Shown: positions 1-5,954, counted from the stretch's first letter. The stretch is DNA of 8,376 nucleotides from Mycobacterium sp. (GCA_023264755.1 JAHFVB010000206.1:1-8376), one strand, 5' to 3'. Made by a program: numbers and translations. The notes: generated from the sequence alone by a model not told the origin.

Positions 1-1356
1 ATCATGTTCGCGGGCATCTTCTACGGCGGCATGTACGGCGGCTCGACGACCTCGATCCTGTTGAACACCCCGGGGGAGTCCTCGTCGGTGATCACGGCGA
101 TCGAGGGCAACAAGATGGCCAAGGCCGGCCGCGCCGCCCAGGCCCTGGCCACGGCGGCCATCGGGTCCTTCGTGGCGGGCACCATCGGCACCATCCTGCT
201 CGCCGCGTTCGCGCCTGCGATATCCCGGTTCGCCGTCACGCTCGGCGCCCCGTCCTACCTAGCCATCATGTTGTTCGCGCTGGTGGCCGTCACCGCCGTA
301 CTGGGTTCGTCCAAGCTGCGCGGGGCCATTTCCCTGGTGCTCGGGCTCGCGATCGGCATCGTCGGCATCGACTTCCTCACCGGCCAACCGCGCGCCACCT
401 TCGGCATTCCCCAACTCTCCGACGGCATCGACATCGTGGTGATCGCGGTCGCGATCTTCGCCGTCGGCGAGGCGCTGTGGGTGGCCGCCCACCTGCGCCG
501 CAAGCCTGCCGAGGTGATTCCGGTGGGCCGGCCGTGGATGGGGCGCGACGACTGGAAGCGGTCGTGGAAGCCATGGCTGCGCGGTACCGCGTTCGGCTTC
601 CCGTTCGGCGCGCTGCCCGCAGGTGGGGCCGAGTTGCCGACATTCCTGAGCTACATCACCGAGAAGAAGCTGTCCAAGCATCCCGAGGAGTTCGGCAAGG
701 GCGCCATCGAGGGCGTGGCCGGACCGGAAGCGGCCAACAATGCCTCGGCCGCAGGCACGTTGGTGCCGATGCTGTCGCTGGGGTTGCCGACCAACGCGAC
801 CGCGGCGGTGATGCTGACCGCGTTCGTGTCGTACGGAATCCAGCCCGGCCCAACGCTGTTCTCGAAGGAGCCGCTGCTGATCTGGACGCTGATCGCCAGC
901 CTGTTCATCGGAAACTTCTTGCTGCTCGTGCTGAACCTGCCGCTGGCTCCGCTGTGGGCCAAGCTGTTGCGGACGCCCCGGCCATACCTCTACGCGGGCA
1001 TCCTCTTCTTCGCCACGCTTGGCGCCTTCGCGGTCAACGTGCAGCCCCTGGACCTGGGGTTGTTGCTGATCTTCGGACTGGTCGGGCTGATGATGCGCCG
1101 TTTCGGACTGCCGGTGCTGCCGTTGATCATCGGCGTGATCCTCGGGCCACGGATCGAGCGGCAACTTCGGCAAAGCCTGCAACTCGGCGCCGGCGACTGG
1201 GGCAGTCTGTTCACCGAGCCGGTCGCGATCGTCACCTACGTGTGCATGATCGTGCTGCTAGCCATCCCGTTGGTGCTCCGGCTGCTGCACCGCGACGAGG
1301 AGACCCTGCTCGTCGTCGAGGACGACGAAGATCAGAAGGCGAAGGCCCAAGCATGA
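1..1356 (+). CDS. tctA: Tripartite tricarboxylate transporter, TctA-family permease (5' truncated by window edge)
   Basis: The frame is open from base 1 to TGA at 1354-1356 and gives 451 residues. TctA proteins are usually about 500 residues, so roughly 50-60 N-terminal residues lie outside the window, and the ATG at base 4 is an internal Met rather than the start. The fragment opens in the first conserved family motif (MYGGSTTS at residues 11-18, NTPGE at 22-26). The second conserved block is at about 241-271: GPEAANNAS, then [12 protein letters not shown], where most relatives have GIPGSAT-like residues. Multiple hydrophobic segments fit the large membrane subunit of a TctABC secondary transporter, which works with a small membrane subunit and a periplasmic-type solute-binding protein (both presumably upstream). 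The C terminus is a short hydrophilic acidic tail (EDDED). Its stop overlaps the following stress-protein gene by ATGA. The substrate cannot be read from sequence; tricarboxylates or other carboxylates are typical for the family. Confidence 0.93.
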   Translation: MMFAGIFYGGMYGGSTTSILLNTPGESSSVITAIEGNKMAKAGRAAQALATAAIGSFVAGTIGTILLAAFAPAISRFAVTLGAPSYLAIMLFALVAVTAVLGSSKLRGAISLVLGLAIGIVGIDFLTGQPRATFGIPQLSDGIDIVVIAVAIFAVGEALWVAAHLRRKPAEVIPVGRPWMGRDDWKRSWKPWLRGTAFGFPFGALPAGGAELPTFLSYITEKKLSKHPEEFGKGAIEGVAGPEAANNASAAGTLVPMLSLGLPTNATAAVMLTAFVSYGIQPGPTLFSKEPLLIWTLIASLFIGNFLLLVLNLPLAPLWAKLLRTPRPYLYAGILFFATLGAFAVNVQPLDLGLLLIFGLVGLMMRRFGLPVLPLIIGVILGPRIERQLRQSLQLGAGDWGSLFTEPVAIVTYVCMIVLLAIPLVLRLLHRDEETLLVVEDDEDQKAKAQA

Positions 1357-1742
1357 TCGTCATCGGTTACACCGCAGACACCTTCGGGGCTGCCGCCCTA
1401 GAAGCCGGCCTCGCCGAGGCGAAGGTCCGAGACACCGACGTGCTGGTCGTCAACTCGACCGTCGGGGACTCCTACATCGATGCCGCGTTCGCGCAGCCCG
1501 CGCAGCTACGTGACCTGGACACCCGCCTGACCGACAGCGGCGTGCCGTTCCAACTGGAGCAACCCGTCGGGGTCTTCGCCGCCGATGCCCTGCTCGAGGC
1601 GATGGCCCGGCCCGAGGCGGAGCTGTTGGTCATCGGACTCAAGCACCGCAACCCGGTGGGCAAGCTCTTGCTGGGCAGTGTGTCTCAGCAGATACTGCTG
1701 GAGTGCCCGAAGCCGGTGCTGGCGGTCAAGCCGCAGGAGTGA
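1353..1742 (+). CDS. Universal stress protein, single UspA domain
   Basis: This is a 129-residue soluble protein, the normal length for one Usp domain. It begins with the usual hydrophobic first strand (IVIGYT) and has an Asp-x-Leu-x-Val-Val-Asn stretch near residues 29-34. It ends with the family's nucleotide-loop region [18 protein letters not shown] (95-112) followed by CPKPVLAV (118-125). The classical ATP-binding pattern is G-2x-G-9x-G(S/T). Here G95 and G108-S109 are kept but the second glycine is His98, so ATP binding is possible but not assured. The ATG lies inside the end of the TctA gene (ATGA, 1353-1356), so the two are almost certainly cotranscribed and translationally coupled. 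UspA-like genes are often found downstream of TctA permeases. I infer a regulatory or stress role linked to the transporter, but the sequence gives no direct evidence of it. Confidence 0.9.
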   Translation: MIVIGYTADTFGAAALEAGLAEAKVRDTDVLVVNSTVGDSYIDAAFAQPAQLRDLDTRLTDSGVPFQLEQPVGVFAADALLEAMARPEAELLVIGLKHRNPVGKLLLGSVSQQILLECPKPVLAVKPQE

Positions 1743-1780
1743 ACTCGGGCCGCCACCGTGCGACATCGGCGTCAATTTCC

Positions 1781-1808
1781 GGTTTGGGGCACGGCCGGGC
1801 GGGGGTAT
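1781..1808 (+). promoter_or_regulatory. SigF-type promoter for the DUF1206 gene
   Basis: GGTTT at 1781-1785 and GGGTAT at 1803-1808 are separated by exactly 17 bp. This matches the mycobacterial SigF consensus (GGTTT, 15-17 bp, GGGTA). The expected transcription start, about 6-10 bp after the -10 element, falls at roughly 1814-1818, on or just before the ATG at 1818. This predicts a leaderless or nearly leaderless mRNA. It lies in the only gap (1743-1817) between the stress-protein gene and the DUF1206 gene. Confidence 0.75.
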
Positions 1809-1817
1809 CTACTCGCC

Positions 1818-2639
1818 ATGGTCGACACCCGAAGCGCAGTGAAGAACGCCACCGACAGCGAGTGGTTCGAGAAGGCGGCGCGCGCGGGTTTTGCGATAAG
1901 CGGGGTCCTGCATCTGCTGATCGCCTACCTCGTGCTGCGGCTGGCCATCGGCGGTTCGTCGCCATCGGGCAGCGCCGATCAGTCGGGTGCATTGGCGACG
2001 CTCGGCAGTCAGACCGGCGGGGCCATCATGCTATGGATCGCGGCCGTCGGCCTGGCTGCGCTCGGACTGTGGCGGTTGGCCGAGGCCGCCCTCGGCGGGC
2101 GGCAGGGCAAGACGTCACCCCGCCAGCACGACGATGACGGGGTGACGGAGCGGCTGAAGGCCTTCGCGTTGGCGGTGGTGTACTTCGGGATGGCCTTCTC
2201 CGCGGCCCGATTCGCCATGGGCAGCGGGAAGTCCAACAGTCGCGACAACGCAGGCATGAGTGCGCAATTGATGCAATCTGGTTGGGGCAAAGCAGTTTTG
2301 GTAGTGATCGGCCTGGTGGTCATCGGCGTCGGCGGCTACCACGTGTACAAGGGCGTTGCGAAGAAGTTCGAACAGGATTTGAAGGTCTCGCCGGGCCGCG
2401 GCATCACCGCACTCGGGATGGGCGGTTACGCGGCCAAGGGCCTGGTCTTCGTCGGGGCAGGGCTCCTGGTGCTCGTCGCGACGCTGCACTCCGACCCGTC
2501 ACAGGCCACCGGCATCGACGGCGCGATCAAGGCGCTCGGTGAGGCCCCGTTCGGCAAGCTCCTACTGATCCTGGCGGCGCTCGGCATCGCCGCCTTCGGC
2601 GCCTACAGCTTCGTCCGAAGCCGCTACGCCCGCATGTAA
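1818..2639 (+). CDS. DUF1206 integral membrane protein
   Basis: This 273-residue protein consists of three repeats of a two-helix unit, the DUF1206 architecture. Hydrophobic helices lie near residues 25-45, 68-90, 113-135, 157-177, 203-222 and 246-264. The first helix of repeats 1 and 3 carries an Ala/Gly-rich lead-in (AARAGFAISG, MGGYAAKGL). The second helices share a pattern of Gly/Ala-rich helix ending in an aromatic and a basic residue (GLWRL, GGYHVYKG, GAYSFVRSRY). The biochemical function of this family is not known to me. The start at 1818 is preferred over an upstream in-frame ATG at 1758 because the residues between them are not membrane-protein-like and the SigF promoter (1781-1808) lies inside that stretch, placing the mRNA 5' end at about 1818. 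This suggests expression under stress or in stationary phase. The gene converges on the Rieske gene with only 4 bp between their stop codons. Confidence 0.9.
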   Translation: MVDTRSAVKNATDSEWFEKAARAGFAISGVLHLLIAYLVLRLAIGGSSPSGSADQSGALATLGSQTGGAIMLWIAAVGLAALGLWRLAEAALGGRQGKTSPRQHDDDGVTERLKAFALAVVYFGMAFSAARFAMGSGKSNSRDNAGMSAQLMQSGWGKAVLVVIGLVVIGVGGYHVYKGVAKKFEQDLKVSPGRGITALGMGGYAAKGLVFVGAGLLVLVATLHSDPSQATGIDGAIKALGEAPFGKLLLILAALGIAAFGAYSFVRSRYARM

Positions 2640-2643
2640 CGCA

Positions 2644-2961
2644 CTATCCGCCGTCGAGGCTCAACCGGATGGCGCCGTCGACGGCCGAGACCGAATAGCT
2701 GCGCACGGACGGCCCACCACCGGCCTCCTTGCCCGAGCACATGTCGAAGGTGAGCCCGTGCAACGGGCAGACCACCACCTGCTCGTCGATGAGCCCGTCG
2801 GCGAGCGGGCCGCCGCGATGTGGGCATACCGCGTCGAGGGCTCGCAGCGAGCCGTCACGCAACCGGAACACCGCCACCTGGGCGTCGTTGACTGCGTAGG
2901 TCCGACCCTCGCCGAGCGGAATGTCTTCGACCGCACCGACTTCCACTTCACCGGCGCTCAT
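2644..2961 (-). CDS. nirD: Rieske [2Fe-2S] protein in the nirD position (nitrite reductase small subunit or ferredoxin)
   Basis: This is a 105-residue single Rieske domain. The cluster ligands are complete: CPH at C46/H48 and CPLH at C65/H68, with the supporting GGPLADG and GLTFD residues typical of NirD/ring-hydroxylase ferredoxin-type Rieske domains. There is no signal peptide, so it is cytoplasmic. It lies 60 bp downstream of nirB in the same orientation, so the probable role is small subunit or electron carrier of the NADH-nitrite reductase. From memory, the NirD of E. coli and M. tuberculosis has the Rieske fold but has lost the cluster ligands. This one keeps them, so it may be a Rieske-ferredoxin form of NirD rather than the canonical one; the symbol is given by position and fold. 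The start is set by GAGGA at 2967-2971, 5 nt before the ATG. It is translationally linked to nirB through two mini-ORFs (2958-3025). Confidence 0.88.
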   Translation of the reverse strand: MSAGEVEVGAVEDIPLGEGRTYAVNDAQVAVFRLRDGSLRALDAVCPHRGGPLADGLIDEQVVVCPLHGLTFDMCSGKEAGGGPSVRSYSVSAVDGAIRLSLDGG

Positions 2962-2993
2962 CGGTTTCCTCGGCTCTTCGCGCAGGCGCTCAT
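2958..2993 (-). CDS. Mini-ORF 2 between nirB and the Rieske gene (MSACAKSRGNR)
   Basis: This is an 11-codon frame with ATG at 2993-2991 and TGA at 2960-2958. Its TGA overlaps the Rieske-gene ATG (ATGA, 2961-2958), and its ATG overlaps the stop of mini-ORF 1 (ATGA, 2993-2990). GAGGG stands 5 nt upstream of the ATG. The peptide MSACAKSRGNR differs from that of mini-ORF 1 at one residue. The peptide is small and basic with one Cys and matches no family I know. Its value may be only to carry ribosomes to the Rieske start. Translation is inferred from the signals, not proven. Confidence 0.4.
   Translation of the reverse strand: MSACAKSRGNR
2967..2971 (-). promoter_or_regulatory. Shine-Dalgarno of the Rieske (nirD) gene, supplied by the repeat
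   Basis: On the minus strand GAGGA is followed by 5 nt (AACCG) and then the ATG at 2961-2959. The equivalent position of the upstream repeat copy (GAGGG, about 2999-3003, then 5 nt) precedes the ATG of mini-ORF 2. This site fixes the Rieske start. Confidence 0.75.
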
Positions 2994-3028
2994 CGCTGCC
3001 CTCGGCTCTTCGCGCAGGCGCTCATCGC
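2968..3028. repeat. Tandem direct repeat: two perfect 29-bp copies, period 32 bp
   Basis: Copy 1 is 2968-2996 and copy 2 is 3000-3028; they are identical over 29 bp with a 3-bp spacer. The 11-bp core GGCGCTCATCG also occurs a third time at the same 32-bp period (2953-2963), where it is the start region of the Rieske gene. Read on the minus strand, each unit begins GATGAGCGCC and ends GCCGAGG, carrying a start codon at one end and a Shine-Dalgarno at the other. The period of 32 is not a multiple of three, so each unit shifts frame, and this is what creates the ATGA chain. Confidence 0.95.
2990..3025 (-). CDS. Mini-ORF 1 directly after nirB (MSACAKSRGQR)
   Basis: This is an 11-codon frame with ATG at 3025-3023 and TGA at 2992-2990. 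The ATG overlaps the nirB stop (ATGA, 3025-3022) and the TGA overlaps the ATG of mini-ORF 2. It has only a weak upstream AGG (about 11 nt away), so initiation would depend on ribosomes terminating on nirB. The peptide MSACAKSRGQR is a near-duplicate of mini-ORF 2 because both arise from the tandem repeat. Translation is inferred. Confidence 0.35.
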   Translation of the reverse strand: MSACAKSRGQR

Positions 3029-5484
3029 ACCGGAACCTGGGGGAGCGGCAACAACGGCAACGACGTCCGGAACTGGCCCTGGGTGGCCGGTTCCCGGCCG
3101 TCTTGCCACGGATCCCGGTAGGCGGCGACCGACTTGGCCATGTTGGCGTCGAGTTGGGCCGCGATGCCCTCGGCGTCGTCGACGACGACCGAGCGGATCT
3201 TGTCGATGCCGACGCGTGGCACCCACTTGTACGTGCGTTCCAGCCAATTGGCGTCCTCGCGGTAGTACTGCAGGAACCGGCCGGTGAGCGTCATGACCTC
3301 CTCGGCGCTGTCCACCGTGGCCAGCAGGTCGCCCTTGCGGATGTGTGCCCCGGCGGCGCCTCCGACGTAGATCTCCCACCGCCCCCCGTCGACCGCGACG
3401 ACGCCGAGGTCCTTGCACAGCGCCTCGGCGCAGTTGCGCGGGCAGCCCGTCACCGCGAGCTTCATCTTCGCCGGGCTGGCCAACCCCTGGTAGCGCTCCT
3501 CGAGTGCGATGCCCAAGGCGGTGGAGTCACCCACCCCGTACCGGCAGAAGTCGCTTCCCACACAGGTCTTCACGGTGCGGAAGCTCTTGCCGTAGGCGTA
3601 TCCCGATGGCATGTCGAGGTCGGCCCAGACCGCGGGCAGGTCCTCCTTTCGGATGCCGAGCAGGTCGATGCGCTGGCCGCCGGTGAGCTTGATCAGCGGA
3701 ACGTCGTACTTCTCGGCGACGTCGGCGATGCGGCGCAGCTGCGCCACGTTCGTCACCCCGCCCTTCATCTGGGGTACCACCGAGAACGTGCCGTCCCGTT
3801 GAATGTTGGCGTGCACGCGGTCGTTGATGAACCGGGCGTCGCGTTCGTCGACGAACTCGTCGGCCCACATCATCTCGAGCAGTGAGGCCAGGGCCATCTT
3901 CGAGCCCGCGTCTTCCCGTCCGTCGGGAGTCAGCGCGGCGAATACCGAAGACACCGAATGCAGTTCGAGCTCGCGAATCAAGCGCATCAGCGTCGGCTTG
4001 TCGTAGGGCACCCCAGGCACGTACCAGGATGCCGAGGGGTCCTCGGTGACGGCGCCGCCGGCCGCCCATTCGACGACCTGGCCGACGAGTTCCTTGCAAG
4101 CGCCGCAGCCCTTGCCCGCCTTGGTCTTCGCCATCACCCCGCCGACCGAGGTGGTGCCGGCCCGCACGCAGGCCACCAGGGCTCCCTTGCTCACCCCGTT
4201 GCAGTTGCAGACCTGTGCGTCGTCGGACAGTTCGGCCACGCCCACCGCGGCGTCGGGTGTGCCGAGGTCGAACATCAGCGACACGCGCTCCTCGGGCAGC
4301 GGCAGCCCGCTGTCGAACGCCTGCGTCAGGAACGACACCTTGCTGACGTCGCCGACCAGCGTCGCCCCGACGAGTTTCCCGTCGCGGATCACCACCGTCT
4401 TGTAGACGCCCTGCCGGGGCTCCGAGTACTGGACGAATTCGTCGTCTTCGTGTTCGGGCGCCTTGATGCCCATCGCGGCGACGTCGACACCGGCCACCTT
4501 GAGCTTGGTGGCCACCCGGGAACCGTGATAGGCCGACCGCAGATCCGCGCCGGTCAGGTGGTCGGCCAGCACCTTGGCCTGCTCCCACAGCGGAGCCACC
4601 AGCCCGTAGACCTGACCGCGGTGTTGGGCGCATTCACCGACGACGTACACGTCGTCGTCGTCGACCGACCGCATGTGGTCGTCGGTCACGATCGCACGTT
4701 CGACGGTCAGCCCGGCCCGCTGCGCGAGCCCGACGTTGGGCCGGATCCCGGCCGCGATCACCAGCATGTCGCAGTCGAGTCGGGATCCGTCCGAGAACGC
4801 GATGCCGGCCAGCCGGCCGTCCTCGACGATGACCTCGGTGGTCCGCTTCTCGGTGTGGACGCCGATGCCCAGGCTCTCCACCGAGCGGCGCAGGATCGCT
4901 CCGGCCAGGTCGTCGAGCTGGGCGTTCATCAGGGTCGGGCCGGCGTGCACCACGTCGACGGTCAGCCCGCGGCCCTGCAGGCCACGCGCCGCTTCGAGTC
5001 CAAGCAGCCCGCCGCCGATGACGACGGCCCTGGTGCGGTTCGCGGCCTCGGCGATCATGGTCGCCGTGTCGTCGAGCGTGCGGAAGCCGAACACCCCGTC
5101 GGCCAGCGTCGTGTCGTCGGCCCACAACCCCGCCATCGGCGGAAAGAACGACCGGCTGCCGGTGGCCAGGATCAGCTTGTCGTAGTGCATCGACGTGCCG
5201 TCGTTGGCGTGCACCAGGTGGGCGAACGCGTCGAGGCGCACCACCCGGACCCCGGCCCGCAGGTCGATGCCGTTGTCGGTGTACCAATCCATGGCGTTGA
5301 GATAGATCTCGGCCGGATCATCGCTGCCCGCAAGGACATTGGAGAGCAAGATGCGGTTGTAGTTGCCATAGGGCTCGTCGCCGAACACGGTGATGTCGAA
5401 CATGTCGCCACCGCCGCGGGCGAGCACTTCCTCGATGGCGCGGATGCCGGCCATCCCGTTGCCGATGACGACGAGCCGAGGCAT
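3022..5484 (-). CDS. nirB: NAD(P)H-dependent nitrite reductase, large subunit (sirohaem)
   Basis: This 820-residue cytoplasmic enzyme catalyses six-electron reduction of nitrite to ammonium with NADH. The domains are in the standard order. An N-terminal FAD/NAD disulfide-reductase-type module has dinucleotide motifs GNGMAG (8-13) and GGGLLGLE (157-164) and an FAD-closing segment DDVYVVGECA (277-286). A BFD-like [2Fe-2S] domain has ligands C426, C428, C460 and C463. Two ferredoxin-like/sulfite-nitrite-reductase domains carry the [4Fe-4S]-sirohaem ligands C641-x5-C647 and C681-x3-C685. The length is near the usual 820-860. The start at 5484 gives MPRLVVIGNGMAG, directly before the FAD motif; the frame is open further upstream, but that stretch overlaps another gene. 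The ATG overlaps the stop of the preceding small gene (TAATG), and its own TGA overlaps the first mini-ORF (ATGA). It is likely transcribed from the divergent control region with its GlnR boxes. The Pro-rich last 20 residues are not domain sequence. Confidence 0.97.
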   Translation of the reverse strand: MPRLVVIGNGMAGIRAIEEVLARGGGDMFDITVFGDEPYGNYNRILLSNVLAGSDDPAEIYLNAMDWYTDNGIDLRAGVRVVRLDAFAHLVHANDGTSMHYDKLILATGSRSFFPPMAGLWADDTTLADGVFGFRTLDDTATMIAEAANRTRAVVIGGGLLGLEAARGLQGRGLTVDVVHAGPTLMNAQLDDLAGAILRRSVESLGIGVHTEKRTTEVIVEDGRLAGIAFSDGSRLDCDMLVIAAGIRPNVGLAQRAGLTVERAIVTDDHMRSVDDDDVYVVGECAQHRGQVYGLVAPLWEQAKVLADHLTGADLRSAYHGSRVATKLKVAGVDVAAMGIKAPEHEDDEFVQYSEPRQGVYKTVVIRDGKLVGATLVGDVSKVSFLTQAFDSGLPLPEERVSLMFDLGTPDAAVGVAELSDDAQVCNCNGVSKGALVACVRAGTTSVGGVMAKTKAGKGCGACKELVGQVVEWAAGGAVTEDPSASWYVPGVPYDKPTLMRLIRELELHSVSSVFAALTPDGREDAGSKMALASLLEMMWADEFVDERDARFINDRVHANIQRDGTFSVVPQMKGGVTNVAQLRRIADVAEKYDVPLIKLTGGQRIDLLGIRKEDLPAVWADLDMPSGYAYGKSFRTVKTCVGSDFCRYGVGDSTALGIALEERYQGLASPAKMKLAVTGCPRNCAEALCKDLGVVAVDGGRWEIYVGGAAGAHIRKGDLLATVDSAEEVMTLTGRFLQYYREDANWLERTYKWVPRVGIDKIRSVVVDDAEGIAAQLDANMAKSVAAYRDPWQDGREPATQGQFRTSLPLLPLPQVPVR

Positions 5485-5846
5485 TAGACCTCCACCAGGC
5501 CGAGGTCGACCACCACGGTGCCGGAGCAGCCTCGTGGCGCGGCGATGAACAGTTCCAACACCGTGTCGCCGAGCAGATCCTCGACCACTCTGAGCACTAC
5601 GTGCGTCGCCCCCTTGGCGCCGATGGGGAAGTAGCGCATCGGCGCACCGTCGCGGAACAGCACGACGCTCACCATCTCGTCGGTGGAGTTGCCACCCCGG
5701 AAGTAGACGGGCTGGGTCACCGCCCCGGCGGGCACCACGTACCGCAGGGATTCGTCGAGCGGCGTCGGCTTGTCGAGGCCAGTCCCCTCGAAGTCGAACG
5801 CGCCTTGCAGGAATCGGGCCGTGCTTCCGTCGCTCATGCCTCCCAT
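5484..5846 (-). CDS. Conserved-looking small protein of unknown function, first gene of the nirB operon
   Basis: This is a 120-residue soluble protein I do not recognise. It has no transmembrane segment and no signal peptide. The predicted makeup is beta-rich, with alternating short hydrophobic runs (YVVPAG, MVSVVLF, THVVLRVV, TVLELFIA, TVVVDLGLVEV), a GGNST turn and a single Cys (APRGCSG). It reads as a compact beta-sandwich-like domain. Its TAA stop shares a base with the nirB ATG (TAATG), so translation is tightly coupled, which implies a job in nitrite reduction, cofactor handling or enzyme assembly; this is inference from position. Two starts are possible: ATG at 5846 (no Shine-Dalgarno, possibly leaderless) and ATG at 5837 (GGGAGG only 1 nt away, too close to be normal). 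I give the longer one. Base composition and codon use match nirB, so it appears to be a real gene. Confidence 0.8.
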   Translation of the reverse strand: MGGMSDGSTARFLQGAFDFEGTGLDKPTPLDESLRYVVPAGAVTQPVYFRGGNSTDEMVSVVLFRDGAPMRYFPIGAKGATHVVLRVVEDLLGDTVLELFIAAPRGCSGTVVVDLGLVEV

Positions 5847-5861
5847 GACTAGGGGGCGGAT

Positions 5862-5877
5862 GTTTCCAGTTGGTTAC
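5862..5877 (-). promoter_or_regulatory. GlnR box 1 (GTAAC-n6-GAAAC)
   Basis: On the minus strand the sequence is GTAAC, 6 bp (CAACTG), GAAAC. It matches every fixed position of the actinobacterial GlnR consensus GTnAC-n6-GAAAC, equivalent to AC-n9-AC. GlnR activates nir/nas genes under nitrogen limitation in mycobacteria and Streptomyces. The box ends 15 bp before the ATG of the small gene, unusually close for an activator site of that gene. Confidence 0.7.
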
Positions 5878-5907
5878 CTCCGTGATGCGGGCGTGGATAC
5901 CCGTTCG

Positions 5908-5930
5908 CACCGGCGCGCCCGCGCCCGGTG
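5908..5930. repeat. GC-rich inverted repeat CACCGG-n11-CCGGTG
   Basis: The 6-bp arms at 5908-5913 and 5925-5930 are exact. The pairing can be extended by about 4 bp (CGCG) with one bulged base. It lies between the two GlnR-like boxes and could be an operator or an RNA hairpin in a minus-strand leader. No U-tract follows, so it is not a standard terminator. GC-rich DNA makes such repeats common by chance. Confidence 0.35.
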
Positions 5931-5938
5931 AGGTGGTG

Positions 5939-5954
5939 TTGACATGTCGGACAC
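5939..5954 (+). promoter_or_regulatory. GlnR-like box 2 (TTGAC-n6-GACAC)
   Basis: TTGAC, 6 bp (ATGTCG), GACAC keeps the AC-n9-AC core of the GlnR consensus (AC at 5942-5943 and 5953-5954). It matches GTnAC-n6-GAAAC at all but two fixed positions. It lies 72 bp before the narK ATG, a plausible activator distance. It is embedded in an imperfect palindrome GGTGT-n11-ACACC (5935-5955) with a GACATGTC centre. Confidence 0.5.

Noticed and set aside
1758..1817. Upstream ATG (1758) as the DUF1206 start
   Set aside because: It would place the SigF promoter inside the coding region, and the added 20 residues are Arg/Gly-rich and unlike a DUF1206 N terminus.
2674..2685. Perfect 12-bp palindrome GCCGTCGACGGC near the convergent gene ends
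   Set aside because: It lies inside the Rieske coding sequence, has no loop or T-run, and such GC palindromes are frequent by chance here.
2968..3028. Possible CRISPR array or cysteine-responsive leader attenuator
   Set aside because: The spacing between repeat copies is only 3 bp, so there are no spacers. The mini-ORFs have one Cys each, not the Cys run of mycobacterial poly-cysteine attenuators, and the downstream gene is not a sulfur-assimilation gene.
2758..3885. Long plus-strand open frame opposite the Rieske gene and the nirB 3' half
   Set aside because: The translation is Arg/His/Val/Asp-rich with no domain; it is the antisense shadow of GC-rich coding sequence.
3958..5487. Long plus-strand open frame (about 500 codons) opposite nirB
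   Set aside because: It has low-complexity His/Asp/Arg/Gly-rich composition typical of a high-GC antisense frame, while the opposite strand encodes a complete NirB.
5896..5903. GGGTAT on the minus strand as a second SigF -10 for the nirB operon
   Set aside because: There is no GTTT-like -35 element at 15-17 bp upstream on that strand.
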